Source: Spirochaetota bacterium | GTDB taxonomy: Bacteria > Spirochaetota > JAGLSM01 > JAKPMW01 | Length of the DNA: 6,918 nt | Assembly (NCBI GenBank): GCA_029548715.1 | Contig: JAKPMW010000131.1 | Coordinates: 1-6,918, forward strand | Reading direction: 5' to 3' | In this document: in pieces, positions 1-5,902 of the stretch | How positions within the stretch are numbered: the first letter of the stretch is position 1 | Layout: the number at the start of each line of letters is the position of its first letter | The notes under the pieces: model-generated | Seen by the model: only the letters and a program-made list of their open reading frames with translations | Database searches by the model: none | Told to the model about the DNA's origin: nothing | Translations under genes and position numbers: made by a program

Positions 1-574
1 TCCCCGAGACGAAGGCCCTGAGTTGACCGCCGTTTTCCTTGGCCAGTTCGAACATGAGGAGCGAGCTCATCATCTTGCCGAGTCCGCGGGCTGTCTTCAT
101 CGAGGGAATCCGGCCCTCGACCTCAAGCAGTCCGGCAATGGCCCCGGTGTAGCGCTTTTGCGCCTCAATCGTGTCGATCGTGCGTCCATCGACCTCTGTC
201 CGCACCCTGTCAACAGCGGTCAGGCTCTCGTCAATCCTGCGCCGTCCGTCCGCGTCAAGCTCCACCTCGGACAAGACCTTGCCCAGGCCGGACCGGACCG
301 CATCCGTATCCCTGCGCTGGGCGGCCAACTGCTCGCCACTGGCTGTCCCGGTAAGAAACATCGATGAACGGCCCCGCTCCCGCTGGAGGTGATGAATCAC
401 CGGAGAGACTCCGGCCATGATCCGCATGTTGTCCCGCATGATGCGGGTTGTCTCGGCTTCGTTGAGCGTCAACCTGATCTCGATCGCCGAAATTACGAGA
501 TAGGCCGCAAGTGGCAGGGCGACGAGTCCCGTTATCCGGCGGGCGAGACGATTGCGAACGATTTGGATATTCAT
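1..574 (-). CDS. NIT-domain membrane sensor, N-terminal part (cut by window edge)
   Basis: The reverse strand is open for 191 codons from an ATG at 574 to the window edge, so the C-terminal signalling part is missing. Residues about 14-33 are a hydrophobic membrane segment after a basic N-terminus. They are followed by a helical region carrying the signature of the nitrate/nitrite-sensing NIT domain: LQRERGRSSMFLTG at 63-76, QRRDTD at 86-91, a Tyr-Thr-x-Ala-Ile stretch at 142-146, and AKENGGQLRAFVSG at 178-191, matching the family's 'KE..G.ERA' helix. Proteins with this layout sense small anions through an extracytoplasmic helical bundle and signal through a chemotaxis-receptor, kinase or cyclase domain; which one applies here cannot be seen. 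A GGAG ribosome site lies 6 nt before the start. The gene is divergent from the ferredoxin gene. NIT assignment is fairly sure; ligand and output domain are unknown. Confidence 0.8.
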   Translation of the reverse strand, partial: MNIQIVRNRLARRITGLVALPLAAYLVISAIEIRLTLNEAETTRIMRDNMRIMAGVSPVIHHLQRERGRSSMFLTGTASGEQLAAQRRDTDAVRSGLGKVLSEVELDADGRRRIDESLTAVDRVRTEVDGRTIDTIEAQKRYTGAIAGLLEVEGRIPSMKTARGLGKMMSSLLMFELAKENGGQLRAFVSG

Positions 575-625
575 GCTCTTCTCCGTTTTGTGCGACTGGC
601 TGCTGTGTATTGCCGATGTCGTATC

Positions 626-654
626 AGTATACCCGATGCGGCCCCGCTTGTACA
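626..654 (-). promoter_or_regulatory. Candidate sigma70 promoter for the NIT sensor
   Basis: On the reverse strand TGTACA (654-649, 4/6 to TTGACA) is followed after 17 nt by TATACT (631-626, 5/6 to TATAAT). Transcription would begin near 619, giving a leader of about 45 nt before the sensor start. Predicted by eye from hexamer match and spacing only. Confidence 0.5.
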
Positions 655-676
655 CCGGGCAATGCGCCGTTATATA
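648..676 (+). promoter_or_regulatory. Candidate promoter for the ferredoxin gene
   Basis: On the forward strand TTGTAC (648-653) is followed after 17 nt by TATATA (671-676, 4/6 to TATAAT) in a locally AT-rich stretch. The -35 match is weak (3/6). Transcription would start near 683 and leave a leader of about 150 nt. The -35 occupies the same bases as that of the opposite sensor promoter, because TGTACA reads the same on both strands. Confidence 0.35.
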
Positions 677-687
677 TCACGTCTTCG

Positions 688-748
688 TCATGGGTATCCC
701 GGATACCAAACACAGATTCATGAAAGTCTCATGGCTATCCCGGACAGG
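688..748 (+). repeat. Direct repeat with embedded 15-bp palindrome, likely operator pair
   Basis: Two 20-bp copies at 688-707 and 729-748 agree at 16 of 20 positions, sharing TCATGG-x-TATCCCGGA, with starts 41 bp apart, close to four helical turns. The first copy contains the perfect inverted repeat GGTATCC-C-GGATACC at 693-707. A weaker third version (TCATG followed by ATCCCG) begins at 760. The first copy lies just downstream of the predicted ferredoxin start site and roughly 75-90 bp upstream of the predicted sensor start site. The region 575-834 holds no gene that I can support. Confidence 0.45.
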
Positions 749-834
749 CACTATCTGTGTCATGAAATCCCGCCTGCAAACCGACAAGATAGACACACCC
801 ACATCACTCCCACCAGGCAAGGACCGGGCACAGC

Positions 835-1137
835 ATGGCCGTACTGCACATCGAAAACCGTGACAATCTCGAGCTCCCTGTCGACGCTTCGGTCTCGATC
901 CTGACCCTGCTTGTCCGCTCGGGAGTCCCGATCCCCAACCGCTGCGGGGGTCATGCCCGCTGCGGGCTCTGCCGGATCACCTTTGTCGCAGGTCTGGCCC
1001 ACGCCAGCCCGCGCACCCCGCATGAGGAACATTTTGCCCGCGAGGCAGGACTGCCCCCCGAAGTCAGGCTGGCCTGCCAGACCCGGCTGGCAGGAAATGC
1101 CGTCATCCGGATCGGGCAGAGCCGGTCCCCGGATTGA
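835..1137 (+). CDS. [2Fe-2S] ferredoxin, plant/adrenodoxin-type fold
   Basis: A 100-residue soluble electron carrier. Four Cys ligands are arranged C37-x5-C43-x2-C46-x34-C81 within CGGHARCGLC and LACQTRL, the standard pattern for a [2Fe-2S] cluster in the beta-grasp ferredoxin fold. The short N-terminal strands (residues 2-16) and the helix 'SILTLLVRSGVPIP' before the first Cys also fit. Length is normal for a stand-alone ferredoxin; no reductase or other domain is fused. An AAGGA ribosome site at 819-823 lies 11 nt before the start, rather far. It is divergent from the NIT sensor and convergent with the transglutaminase-like gene, so its redox partner is not encoded next to it. Family assignment is firm; physiological partner is unknown. 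Confidence 0.92.
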   Translation: MAVLHIENRDNLELPVDASVSILTLLVRSGVPIPNRCGGHARCGLCRITFVAGLAHASPRTPHEEHFAREAGLPPEVRLACQTRLAGNAVIRIGQSRSPD

Positions 1138-1153
1138 GGCCCCGGCCGAAAGG

Positions 1154-2905
1154 TCAGCCCAGGACCCAGCGGGCATCCGGCATCGGCTTGGCGCTGACAA
1201 ACTCCCAGACCTGATCCCCGGCCTGCAGCCGGACCCTGTCTCCCTCGCGAAGCAGGACAAGACCGGAGGCCCCCCGTGAGCGGGCAATATTGGCCAGGGC
1301 CGCAGCTTTTTCGAATCCGTCCCCGGTCCGGAAATTCCAGACCTCATCGGGCTGGGCGATCCGCTCGCCTTCGTAAATCGATTCGGTGTCCATCGAGGCA
1401 AGCTCGGCGGCCACCGCGTCAAGGGTATCACAGGCCGCCGACCCTTCGATACTGACCGGATTACGGTTGAGGGCTGCATGCCAATAGGGTTCGAACCAGT
1501 CCCCGGGAATACGGGCCGCATGAAAGGCCAGGTCGACGGATTCGTTGGTCGCACGCTGTTCACCCAAAACCCTGACCACCGTCTCCCTGTCCATCTCCGG
1601 CGAGAGCTCGACCGGTTGTGAGGAAACCGGCCGCTTGCCGGCCACATCGGGCAGGCGCGGCACGATATGCACAAACTGCTGCAGGGCCTGGAGGATATTG
1701 CAGCTTTCGTTGCAGGCACTGCAAAACCGTGCCTGCAGGCGGAAGCAGTCCTCGGGCTTGTCGAAATCGATCTTCTCGCTCCGGATAAACTCCTCGAGGT
1801 CGTTGACCACAAGCCGTCCCGGGATGGGCCCGGGGTAAAACTCGTCCCTGTCGATCAGCGAGAGGAGTTTTTTCCGTGACTGGTCACTCACCCTGAGCTT
1901 GGTCGACTCCTCATAGCGCAGGGCCTTTTCGCATTCGATATAGAGCTCCCCGCCACCCTCGGCCTTGTGCCGGTAGCAGAAACAGCGCTGGAAGTCGGGA
2001 TGACAGCGGATGAAGTTGCCGAAGACCTCGGGATTGAAGGGCGAGCGCAGGTAACGCGACAGCCTCTGCCCAAACCGGCCGTAGGCCTCCATGTTGATGG
2101 TCGCCTCGGGATACATGGTGTGGATCCACCCGCTGCGGTGCGCCACGACTGTGATCTTTTCGTTTTCAAGGGCACGGCGGGCCTTTTGGGAAAGCTCGCT
2201 TCCATTGAAAAACATGACCTTGGTCACGACGCGCCGGTTGTTGGTCAGTATTCCATCGCCCACGTCAATGTAGTTTTGGGAGTGAAGCGGAGTGGCAAAG
2301 AGCCAGATATCATCCAGCGGAATCCGGGCCACAACAAACAGGGCCGCAGCATAGAGCGCCGCAAGACTGACACACTCCCCGCCCCCGGTCCGCCAGCCCG
2401 GTTTGCGGACAAAGGCATCCATGGCCTGCATGGTCTCGGTCTTCCAGTAGGGAATAATGTCCGTGGTATAGCGGTCCAGTCCAAAATGGCGCCGGATGTC
2501 AATCGAGAAGTAGTACTTGTCCCCCTCGTATCCGAAGAGGGCGTTGCTTTCGCGCAGGATGTTTTCGTCAACATGTTCCCTGAAGCGGGCCAGTTCGGCT
2601 TCCTTGGTTGTCAGGCCCCAGGTCTCGAGGTCAAGGTTGAAGGTATAGTGGTCCATGATGTACTGCTTGAGGCGCATGACCCGCTTTTCGGGGGGCATGG
2701 CCTCAACCCCCTCAAACCAGGGATCCGCCCGCCAGGCCCAGAGCTTTTCGCTCATGACATTGGCCAGCATCAGCCCATAGAGGAGCTGGGGGAAAACGAA
2801 GATCTCCATATCGGAGAGTGTATAGGCCGAGCTGTATATCTCAAGCCGGGCCGGGCCGCTGGCCGAGGGAACCGAAAGGGTGCTGCGGGTTGCGTCTGTA
2901 TCCAT
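1154..2905 (-). CDS. Transglutaminase-like fold protein with Cys clusters, function unknown
   Basis: A 583-residue protein with no signal peptide or clear membrane segment, so probably cytoplasmic. The centre resembles the transglutaminase/papain-like core: GGGECVSLAALYAAAL puts a candidate nucleophile Cys178 at the start of a helix, LHSQNYIDVGDG gives His208, and ILTNNRRVVT follows where the third acidic residue would normally sit, so the triad may end in Asn222/Asn223 or use Asp214/Asp217. Residues 30-140 form a conserved-looking helical N-terminal domain. Two Cys groups follow: C301, C308, C310, C325, and C387-x7-C395-x2-C398-x3-C402, plausible metal sites. The last 60 residues look like a separate small alpha/beta domain. 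The start codon is not certain: an AT-rich leader with no Shine-Dalgarno precedes Met1, and Met33 is an alternative. It is divergent from the M64 peptidase gene. Fold call is moderate; activity is not known. Confidence 0.6.
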   Translation of the reverse strand: MDTDATRSTLSVPSASGPARLEIYSSAYTLSDMEIFVFPQLLYGLMLANVMSEKLWAWRADPWFEGVEAMPPEKRVMRLKQYIMDHYTFNLDLETWGLTTKEAELARFREHVDENILRESNALFGYEGDKYYFSIDIRRHFGLDRYTTDIIPYWKTETMQAMDAFVRKPGWRTGGGECVSLAALYAAALFVVARIPLDDIWLFATPLHSQNYIDVGDGILTNNRRVVTKVMFFNGSELSQKARRALENEKITVVAHRSGWIHTMYPEATINMEAYGRFGQRLSRYLRSPFNPEVFGNFIRCHPDFQRCFCYRHKAEGGGELYIECEKALRYEESTKLRVSDQSRKKLLSLIDRDEFYPGPIPGRLVVNDLEEFIRSEKIDFDKPEDCFRLQARFCSACNESCNILQALQQFVHIVPRLPDVAGKRPVSSQPVELSPEMDRETVVRVLGEQRATNESVDLAFHAARIPGDWFEPYWHAALNRNPVSIEGSAACDTLDAVAAELASMDTESIYEGERIAQPDEVWNFRTGDGFEKAAALANIARSRGASGLVLLREGDRVRLQAGDQVWEFVSAKPMPDARWVLG

Positions 2906-2926
2906 AAATATAAAGATATATATATG
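2904..2926. promoter_or_regulatory. AT-rich island in the divergent promoter region
   Basis: In a GC-rich window, 2904-2926 is almost pure A/T (TATA-rich, alternating TA steps) and begins inside the start codon of the leftward transglutaminase-like gene. Several -10-like hexamers overlap on both strands, for example reverse-strand TATATC about 9 nt before the leftward ATG, which suggests a very short leader. I find no convincing -35 partner for either direction. The 2906-3017 spacer must carry the promoters of both divergent genes. Confidence 0.35.
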
Positions 2927-3017
2927 TGTGCCCGGAAACGAAGCGAAAAGGAGGGGTGTATTCTACAGTCACGCGGACCGATACTCACAGGAAAGATCCA
3001 GCGCGGCGGAGACAATC

Positions 3018-4067
3018 ATGGTCAAGAGCGGAAAACTGCTGCTGTCCCTTTTTGCCGCCCTGCTTTTGGCCAGCGGCCAGCCCACCCCTCCTGCTGCGGA
3101 AAACGCCCCAGCGTACAGCGTCCCGCCGCCTTCTCCCGGATCACCCCCTGAGGCCCTGGTCCAACCCGCGGATGCCACCGAGCAGACTCCGGGATCAGAA
3201 AACGGATACTTTCGCGAAGTCACGACCATTCTCTCGAACGCGCCCTGCGCCCGGGCGGTGGATATCGTCATCACCGGGGACGGATATACCCTCCCCGATC
3301 TGGCGCACGGCGGCAGTTTTGATGTCCACGCGGGCCAGTTCATCCGCACCTTTTTTTCAGAGGCGCCCTTTTCCGAGCTCAAGCCCCTCTGCAATGTCCA
3401 TCTGGTCCGGGCCGTGTCCCACGAAACCGGAGCTGACCGCAGCCAGCATGAGGATACAAGGGATACGGCCTTCGACGCGGCCTATGGTGCCTACGGGATT
3501 GACCGCCTGCTCGTGATCCGCCGGCCTGAAAAACTCAGACGGACCGTGCTGCTGGCGCCCGCCCAGGATATTGTCGTGGTCCTCGTCAACGATGCCCGCT
3601 ATGGTGGCTCGGGATCGATGATCCCGGCAGGAACCCGCTCGATCCCGGCCCCGGTCTATGCCGCCGGAAACCCCAACGGAATCCGGATCGCCCTGCACGA
3701 GCTGGGACACTCCCTCGCCAATCTTGCCGACGAATACGTGGACGAATCGATCGCGGCCCACTACAGTCTGGCCTATGTGCGTGACAAGCCCAATGTGGAT
3801 ACGACAAGCGATCTGGGCAAAATAAAGTGGAAGGCATTTTTCGAGACCGAGCCGGGTGCCACCAATGTGATCAGCGCCTGGGAGGGGGGCTACTACCGCT
3901 CACGGGGAATCTGGCGCCCCCAGGAACACTGCATCATGCGCAGCCTGAGCCATCCGTTTTGCCATGTCTGCCGCAAGGAACTCTGCAGGGCCGTATACCG
4001 CATTGCGGGCAGGCGGTTTGACGAGGCGGAGTATCACCGGGAACACCCGGTCCTCAGAGAACCCTGA
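3018..4067 (+). CDS. Secreted M64-family (IgA peptidase-like) zinc metallopeptidase
   Basis: A 349-residue exported protease. The start at 3018 is chosen because GGAG lies 6 nt upstream and the product begins with a typical Sec signal peptide (basic MVKSGK, then a Leu/Ala core to about residue 20); the frame is open further upstream but without such features. There is no lipobox Cys. A Pro-rich, low-complexity linker spans about 22-60. The catalytic site is HELGHSLANLADEY at 227-240, with zinc ligands His227 and His231 and general base Glu228; the 'GHS...LADEY' ending is the hallmark of peptidase family M64. It is preceded by VVVLVNDARYGGSG at 186-199 and followed by HCIMRS and a Cys-rich SHPFCHVCRKELC near 304-323, also family features. 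Substrate is unknown; the IgA name comes from one gut member and need not apply. Its 3' end overlaps the opposite gene by 14 bp. Confidence 0.87.
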   Translation: MVKSGKLLLSLFAALLLASGQPTPPAAENAPAYSVPPPSPGSPPEALVQPADATEQTPGSENGYFREVTTILSNAPCARAVDIVITGDGYTLPDLAHGGSFDVHAGQFIRTFFSEAPFSELKPLCNVHLVRAVSHETGADRSQHEDTRDTAFDAAYGAYGIDRLLVIRRPEKLRRTVLLAPAQDIVVVLVNDARYGGSGSMIPAGTRSIPAPVYAAGNPNGIRIALHELGHSLANLADEYVDESIAAHYSLAYVRDKPNVDTTSDLGKIKWKAFFETEPGATNVISAWEGGYYRSRGIWRPQEHCIMRSLSHPFCHVCRKELCRAVYRIAGRRFDEAEYHREHPVLREP

Positions 4068-4920
4068 CCAGCTTCCACGAGGCACTCTCGAGAATCCAGC
4101 TCTCCTGCTGCTGGATGATGCGCTTTTTCCCGCCTTCGGAAATCTCGAGAAAGAAGCGGCACTCAACCGTCCCGTCCCGCTTGAGCTCAAATCCATTGAC
4201 GCCCCAGGTAAAGGACATTTTCGCCGGATCAATCCCCTTGTACAGCTTCCACTGACCGTTGACCCAGTCTTCGGTACTGTGCCCCTCGGGCGGCTCGAAC
4301 TCTCCGGAGAGATTGGAAGAAAAGCCCTCAAAATCATTGACAATGATGCTGTGAATCATCTGGCCCCGGTTGTGGGTGATGATCCGGCGGACGGTGTCAA
4401 GCTGACCCGCTCCCTGGGCCTGGACCTCACCGATATCGGCAGCATCAATCGGGACAGGCTGCCCGTTTTGAACCCGGTAATGCGCCGGTTGAAACCAGAG
4501 GGAATCAGACTGGAAGAGTTCGATCCCGACAATCTGGGTATGCATCTGCACCAGGGCCACTTTTGAAGCATTGACACCCGTCAGCCAGGGCTTGAGGAAG
4601 GGATACCCCTCGACCAGCCGCTCCGCGGCCGACTCGGCCTGGCTGTTGAACACACGCCCGCCAAACCGGACAAAGCAGTGGTGGTTTTGGGTATGGAACT
4701 GGATCTCGACCCAGTGCTGATCCCTCACCACGGCCTGGGCTGCGCTCTCCTCGGGCATCAGCAGGATCAGGGAGAGATTGCGGTTGAGATGGGCAAAGGG
4801 GAGCACCGTCATCTGGGGCAGGCCACCGGCATCCGTACAGGCCATCACGGGATGCCTGTTGGACTCCTGTACAGCAAGGCGAATCAGCCCGAGGACCTGC
4901 TCTGTCGACATTTCAACCAT
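4054..4920 (-). CDS. FMN split-barrel (PNPOx-like) protein fused to an NTF2/SnoaL-like domain
   Basis: A 288-residue soluble protein of two parts. Residues about 7-135 match the pyridoxamine-5'-phosphate-oxidase-like split barrel that binds FMN, F420 or heme: 'HPVMACTDAGGLPQMTVL' near 23-40, a Leu-rich strand 'LSLILLMP', 'WVEIQFH' at 70-76, 'VRFGGRVF' at 84-91, and 'ASKVALVQMHTQIVGIELF' at 118-136. Residues about 172-288 resemble a cone-shaped NTF2/SnoaL-like domain: an opening helix, 'FEGFSSNLSGEF', an aromatic middle, 'VECRFFLEI', and the closing 'SWKLVRVL'. The split barrel is lineage-level recognisable, but I cannot tell which cofactor it uses or whether it is catalytic. The start at 4920 has AGGG close upstream; Met4 is an alternative. 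The gene has its own candidate promoter and is not clearly part of the lipid operon upstream. Confidence 0.65.
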   Translation of the reverse strand: MVEMSTEQVLGLIRLAVQESNRHPVMACTDAGGLPQMTVLPFAHLNRNLSLILLMPEESAAQAVVRDQHWVEIQFHTQNHHCFVRFGGRVFNSQAESAAERLVEGYPFLKPWLTGVNASKVALVQMHTQIVGIELFQSDSLWFQPAHYRVQNGQPVPIDAADIGEVQAQGAGQLDTVRRIITHNRGQMIHSIIVNDFEGFSSNLSGEFEPPEGHSTEDWVNGQWKLYKGIDPAKMSFTWGVNGFELKRDGTVECRFFLEISEGGKKRIIQQQESWILESASWKLVRVL

Positions 4921-4943
4921 GCGTCCCTACCCTTCGCAAACGG

Positions 4944-4959
4944 ACGAATCCGTATTCGT
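4944..4959. promoter_or_regulatory. Inverted repeat ACGAAT-N4-ATTCGT, possible operator
   Basis: A perfect 6-bp inverted repeat with a 4-nt centre lies between the predicted -10 of the split-barrel gene and its start codon, where a repressor would block initiation. It has no following T run, so it is not terminator-like. At this size chance occurrence is possible. Confidence 0.3.
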
Positions 4960-4961
4960 GT

Positions 4962-4990
4962 ACACTACCTGCACGGGGGGACCATGTCAA
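4962..4990 (-). promoter_or_regulatory. Candidate sigma70 promoter for the split-barrel gene
   Basis: Reverse strand TTGACA (4990-4985, a perfect -35) is followed after 17 nt by TAGTGT (4967-4962, 3/6 to TATAAT). Transcription would begin near 4955, about 35 nt before the start codon. The remainder of the 4921-5101 gap holds a short ATTTT-CCGGC-AAAAT repeat (5024-5038); I see no clear rho-independent terminator for the lipid operon. Confidence 0.45.
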
Positions 4991-5101
4991 GGCCGCCAGG
5001 ACCCGTGCCTGATTATCATCGGCATTTTCCGGCAAAATCATTCCGGCATCCCTGCTTCTTTGTTTTTGGGGAACAGCCTCCAGCCGGATGAAGCGCCGTC
5101 C

Positions 5102-5902
5102 TCAGCGACTTCGTATCTCCTGGGCCAACCCTGTCCCGAGGGACCAGAGCACGTATCCCAGCCCGGCCAGCACCATGAAGAATTTGAAAAAGAACACCAT
5201 CCCGGCCAGAATCAGGAGATTCAGCACCAGCATCGAGGGCCGGGTAAGGGTCTTGCGCGAGAGAAAGGCCGCCTGCGGTTTGGAAAACGGAACCTTGAGC
5301 ACCATAAAGAGCGCCATGAGCATGAAAAAGCCGATCAGCACCAGACTGGGCAGCTTGAAAGCCGCCAGGCCCGGGAAGGCGTCCGCCACAATCTCGAGGG
5401 AAGGAATCTGGCTGAAGCCGGTCACGAAGACCACAAGCCCGCCGGCCGCGGGCGAGGGGCAGCCGGTAAAAGTGTCGCTTTTTTCGGCAACGTTGAACCG
5501 GGCCAGGCGAATCACGGCCGCGAGGGGGAAGAGAAACGCAAGCGCCCCGAACAAAAGATGCGTCCAGGTATACTCGGTAAACTGGTTCCAGAGACTCTCA
5601 TGCTCGATAAAGGGCGCCAGATCCCGGTAGATGGGACTGTTCCCCAGAAACGCGGCGTAAAAAACCACCCCCGGGACAATTCCGAAAGAGACCATGTCGG
5701 CAAACGAGTCCAGCTCCTTGCCGATTGCACTCTCGGTGCGGATGGCACGGGCAATCCGGCCGTCAAACATGTCAAGCAGCATCGAGACAAAGACAAAAAA
5801 CACGGCCAGGTCAAACCGGCCGCGCAGGGCCGCCAGCATCGCAGAAAACCCGAAAAAGAGATTTCCAAGGGTAAAGAGGTTGGGAATCCAGGAGAGGCTC
5901 AT
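5102..5902 (-). CDS. pssA: CDP-diacylglycerol--serine O-phosphatidyltransferase
   Basis: An integral membrane enzyme that transfers serine to CDP-diacylglycerol, giving phosphatidylserine and CMP; it is the first step toward phosphatidylethanolamine. The CDP-alcohol phosphotransferase motif is complete: Asp44, Asp47-Gly48, Ala51-Arg52, Gly61, Asp65, Asp69 in D-x2-DG-x2-AR-x8-G-x3-D-x3-D, the Asp residues binding two metal ions. The N-terminal 'SWIPNLFTLGNLFFGF' is typical of the type II PssA family. Several hydrophobic spans follow (about 8-27, 33-47, 70-86, 114-134, 153-170, 184-203, 224-240, 243-258). Length 266 is in the usual range. A GAGG ribosome site lies 8 nt before the ATG, which overlaps the psd stop as ATGA, so the two are translationally coupled and PssA product feeds Psd directly. 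Confidence 0.95.
   Translation of the reverse strand: MSLSWIPNLFTLGNLFFGFSAMLAALRGRFDLAVFFVFVSMLLDMFDGRIARAIRTESAIGKELDSFADMVSFGIVPGVVFYAAFLGNSPIYRDLAPFIEHESLWNQFTEYTWTHLLFGALAFLFPLAAVIRLARFNVAEKSDTFTGCPSPAAGGLVVFVTGFSQIPSLEIVADAFPGLAAFKLPSLVLIGFFMLMALFMVLKVPFSKPQAAFLSRKTLTRPSMLVLNLLILAGMVFFFKFFMVLAGLGYVLWSLGTGLAQEIRSR

Noticed and set aside
1128..1160. Possible bidirectional terminator between the convergent ferredoxin and transglutaminase-like genes
   Set aside because: Only short GC repeats (CCGG units) without a stable stem or T run.
760..1812. Reverse open frame of 350 codons across the ferredoxin
   Set aside because: It overlaps the ferredoxin with intact Cys motif and the true frame of the transglutaminase-like gene; Arg/Ser/Pro-rich composition is typical of a shadow.
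2948..2956. Strong Shine-Dalgarno-like AAGGAGGGG on the forward strand
   Set aside because: No ATG, or GTG/TTG at suitable spacing, opens a credible gene after it; probably chance or part of the leader.
2880..3017. N-terminal extension of the M64 peptidase from an upstream ATG at 2880
   Set aside because: It would overlap the divergent gene, run through the AT-rich spacer and bury the signal peptide; the ATG at 3018 has a good ribosome site and starts directly with the signal peptide.
1967..3151. Long forward open frame of 394 codons opposite the transglutaminase-like gene
   Set aside because: It is antisense to a gene with recognisable motifs, lacks any family features and has no ribosome site; a shadow caused by high GC content.
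5024..5038. Short inverted repeat ATTTT-CCGGC-AAAAT after pssA
   Set aside because: The stem is only five A/T pairs, too weak to call a terminator.
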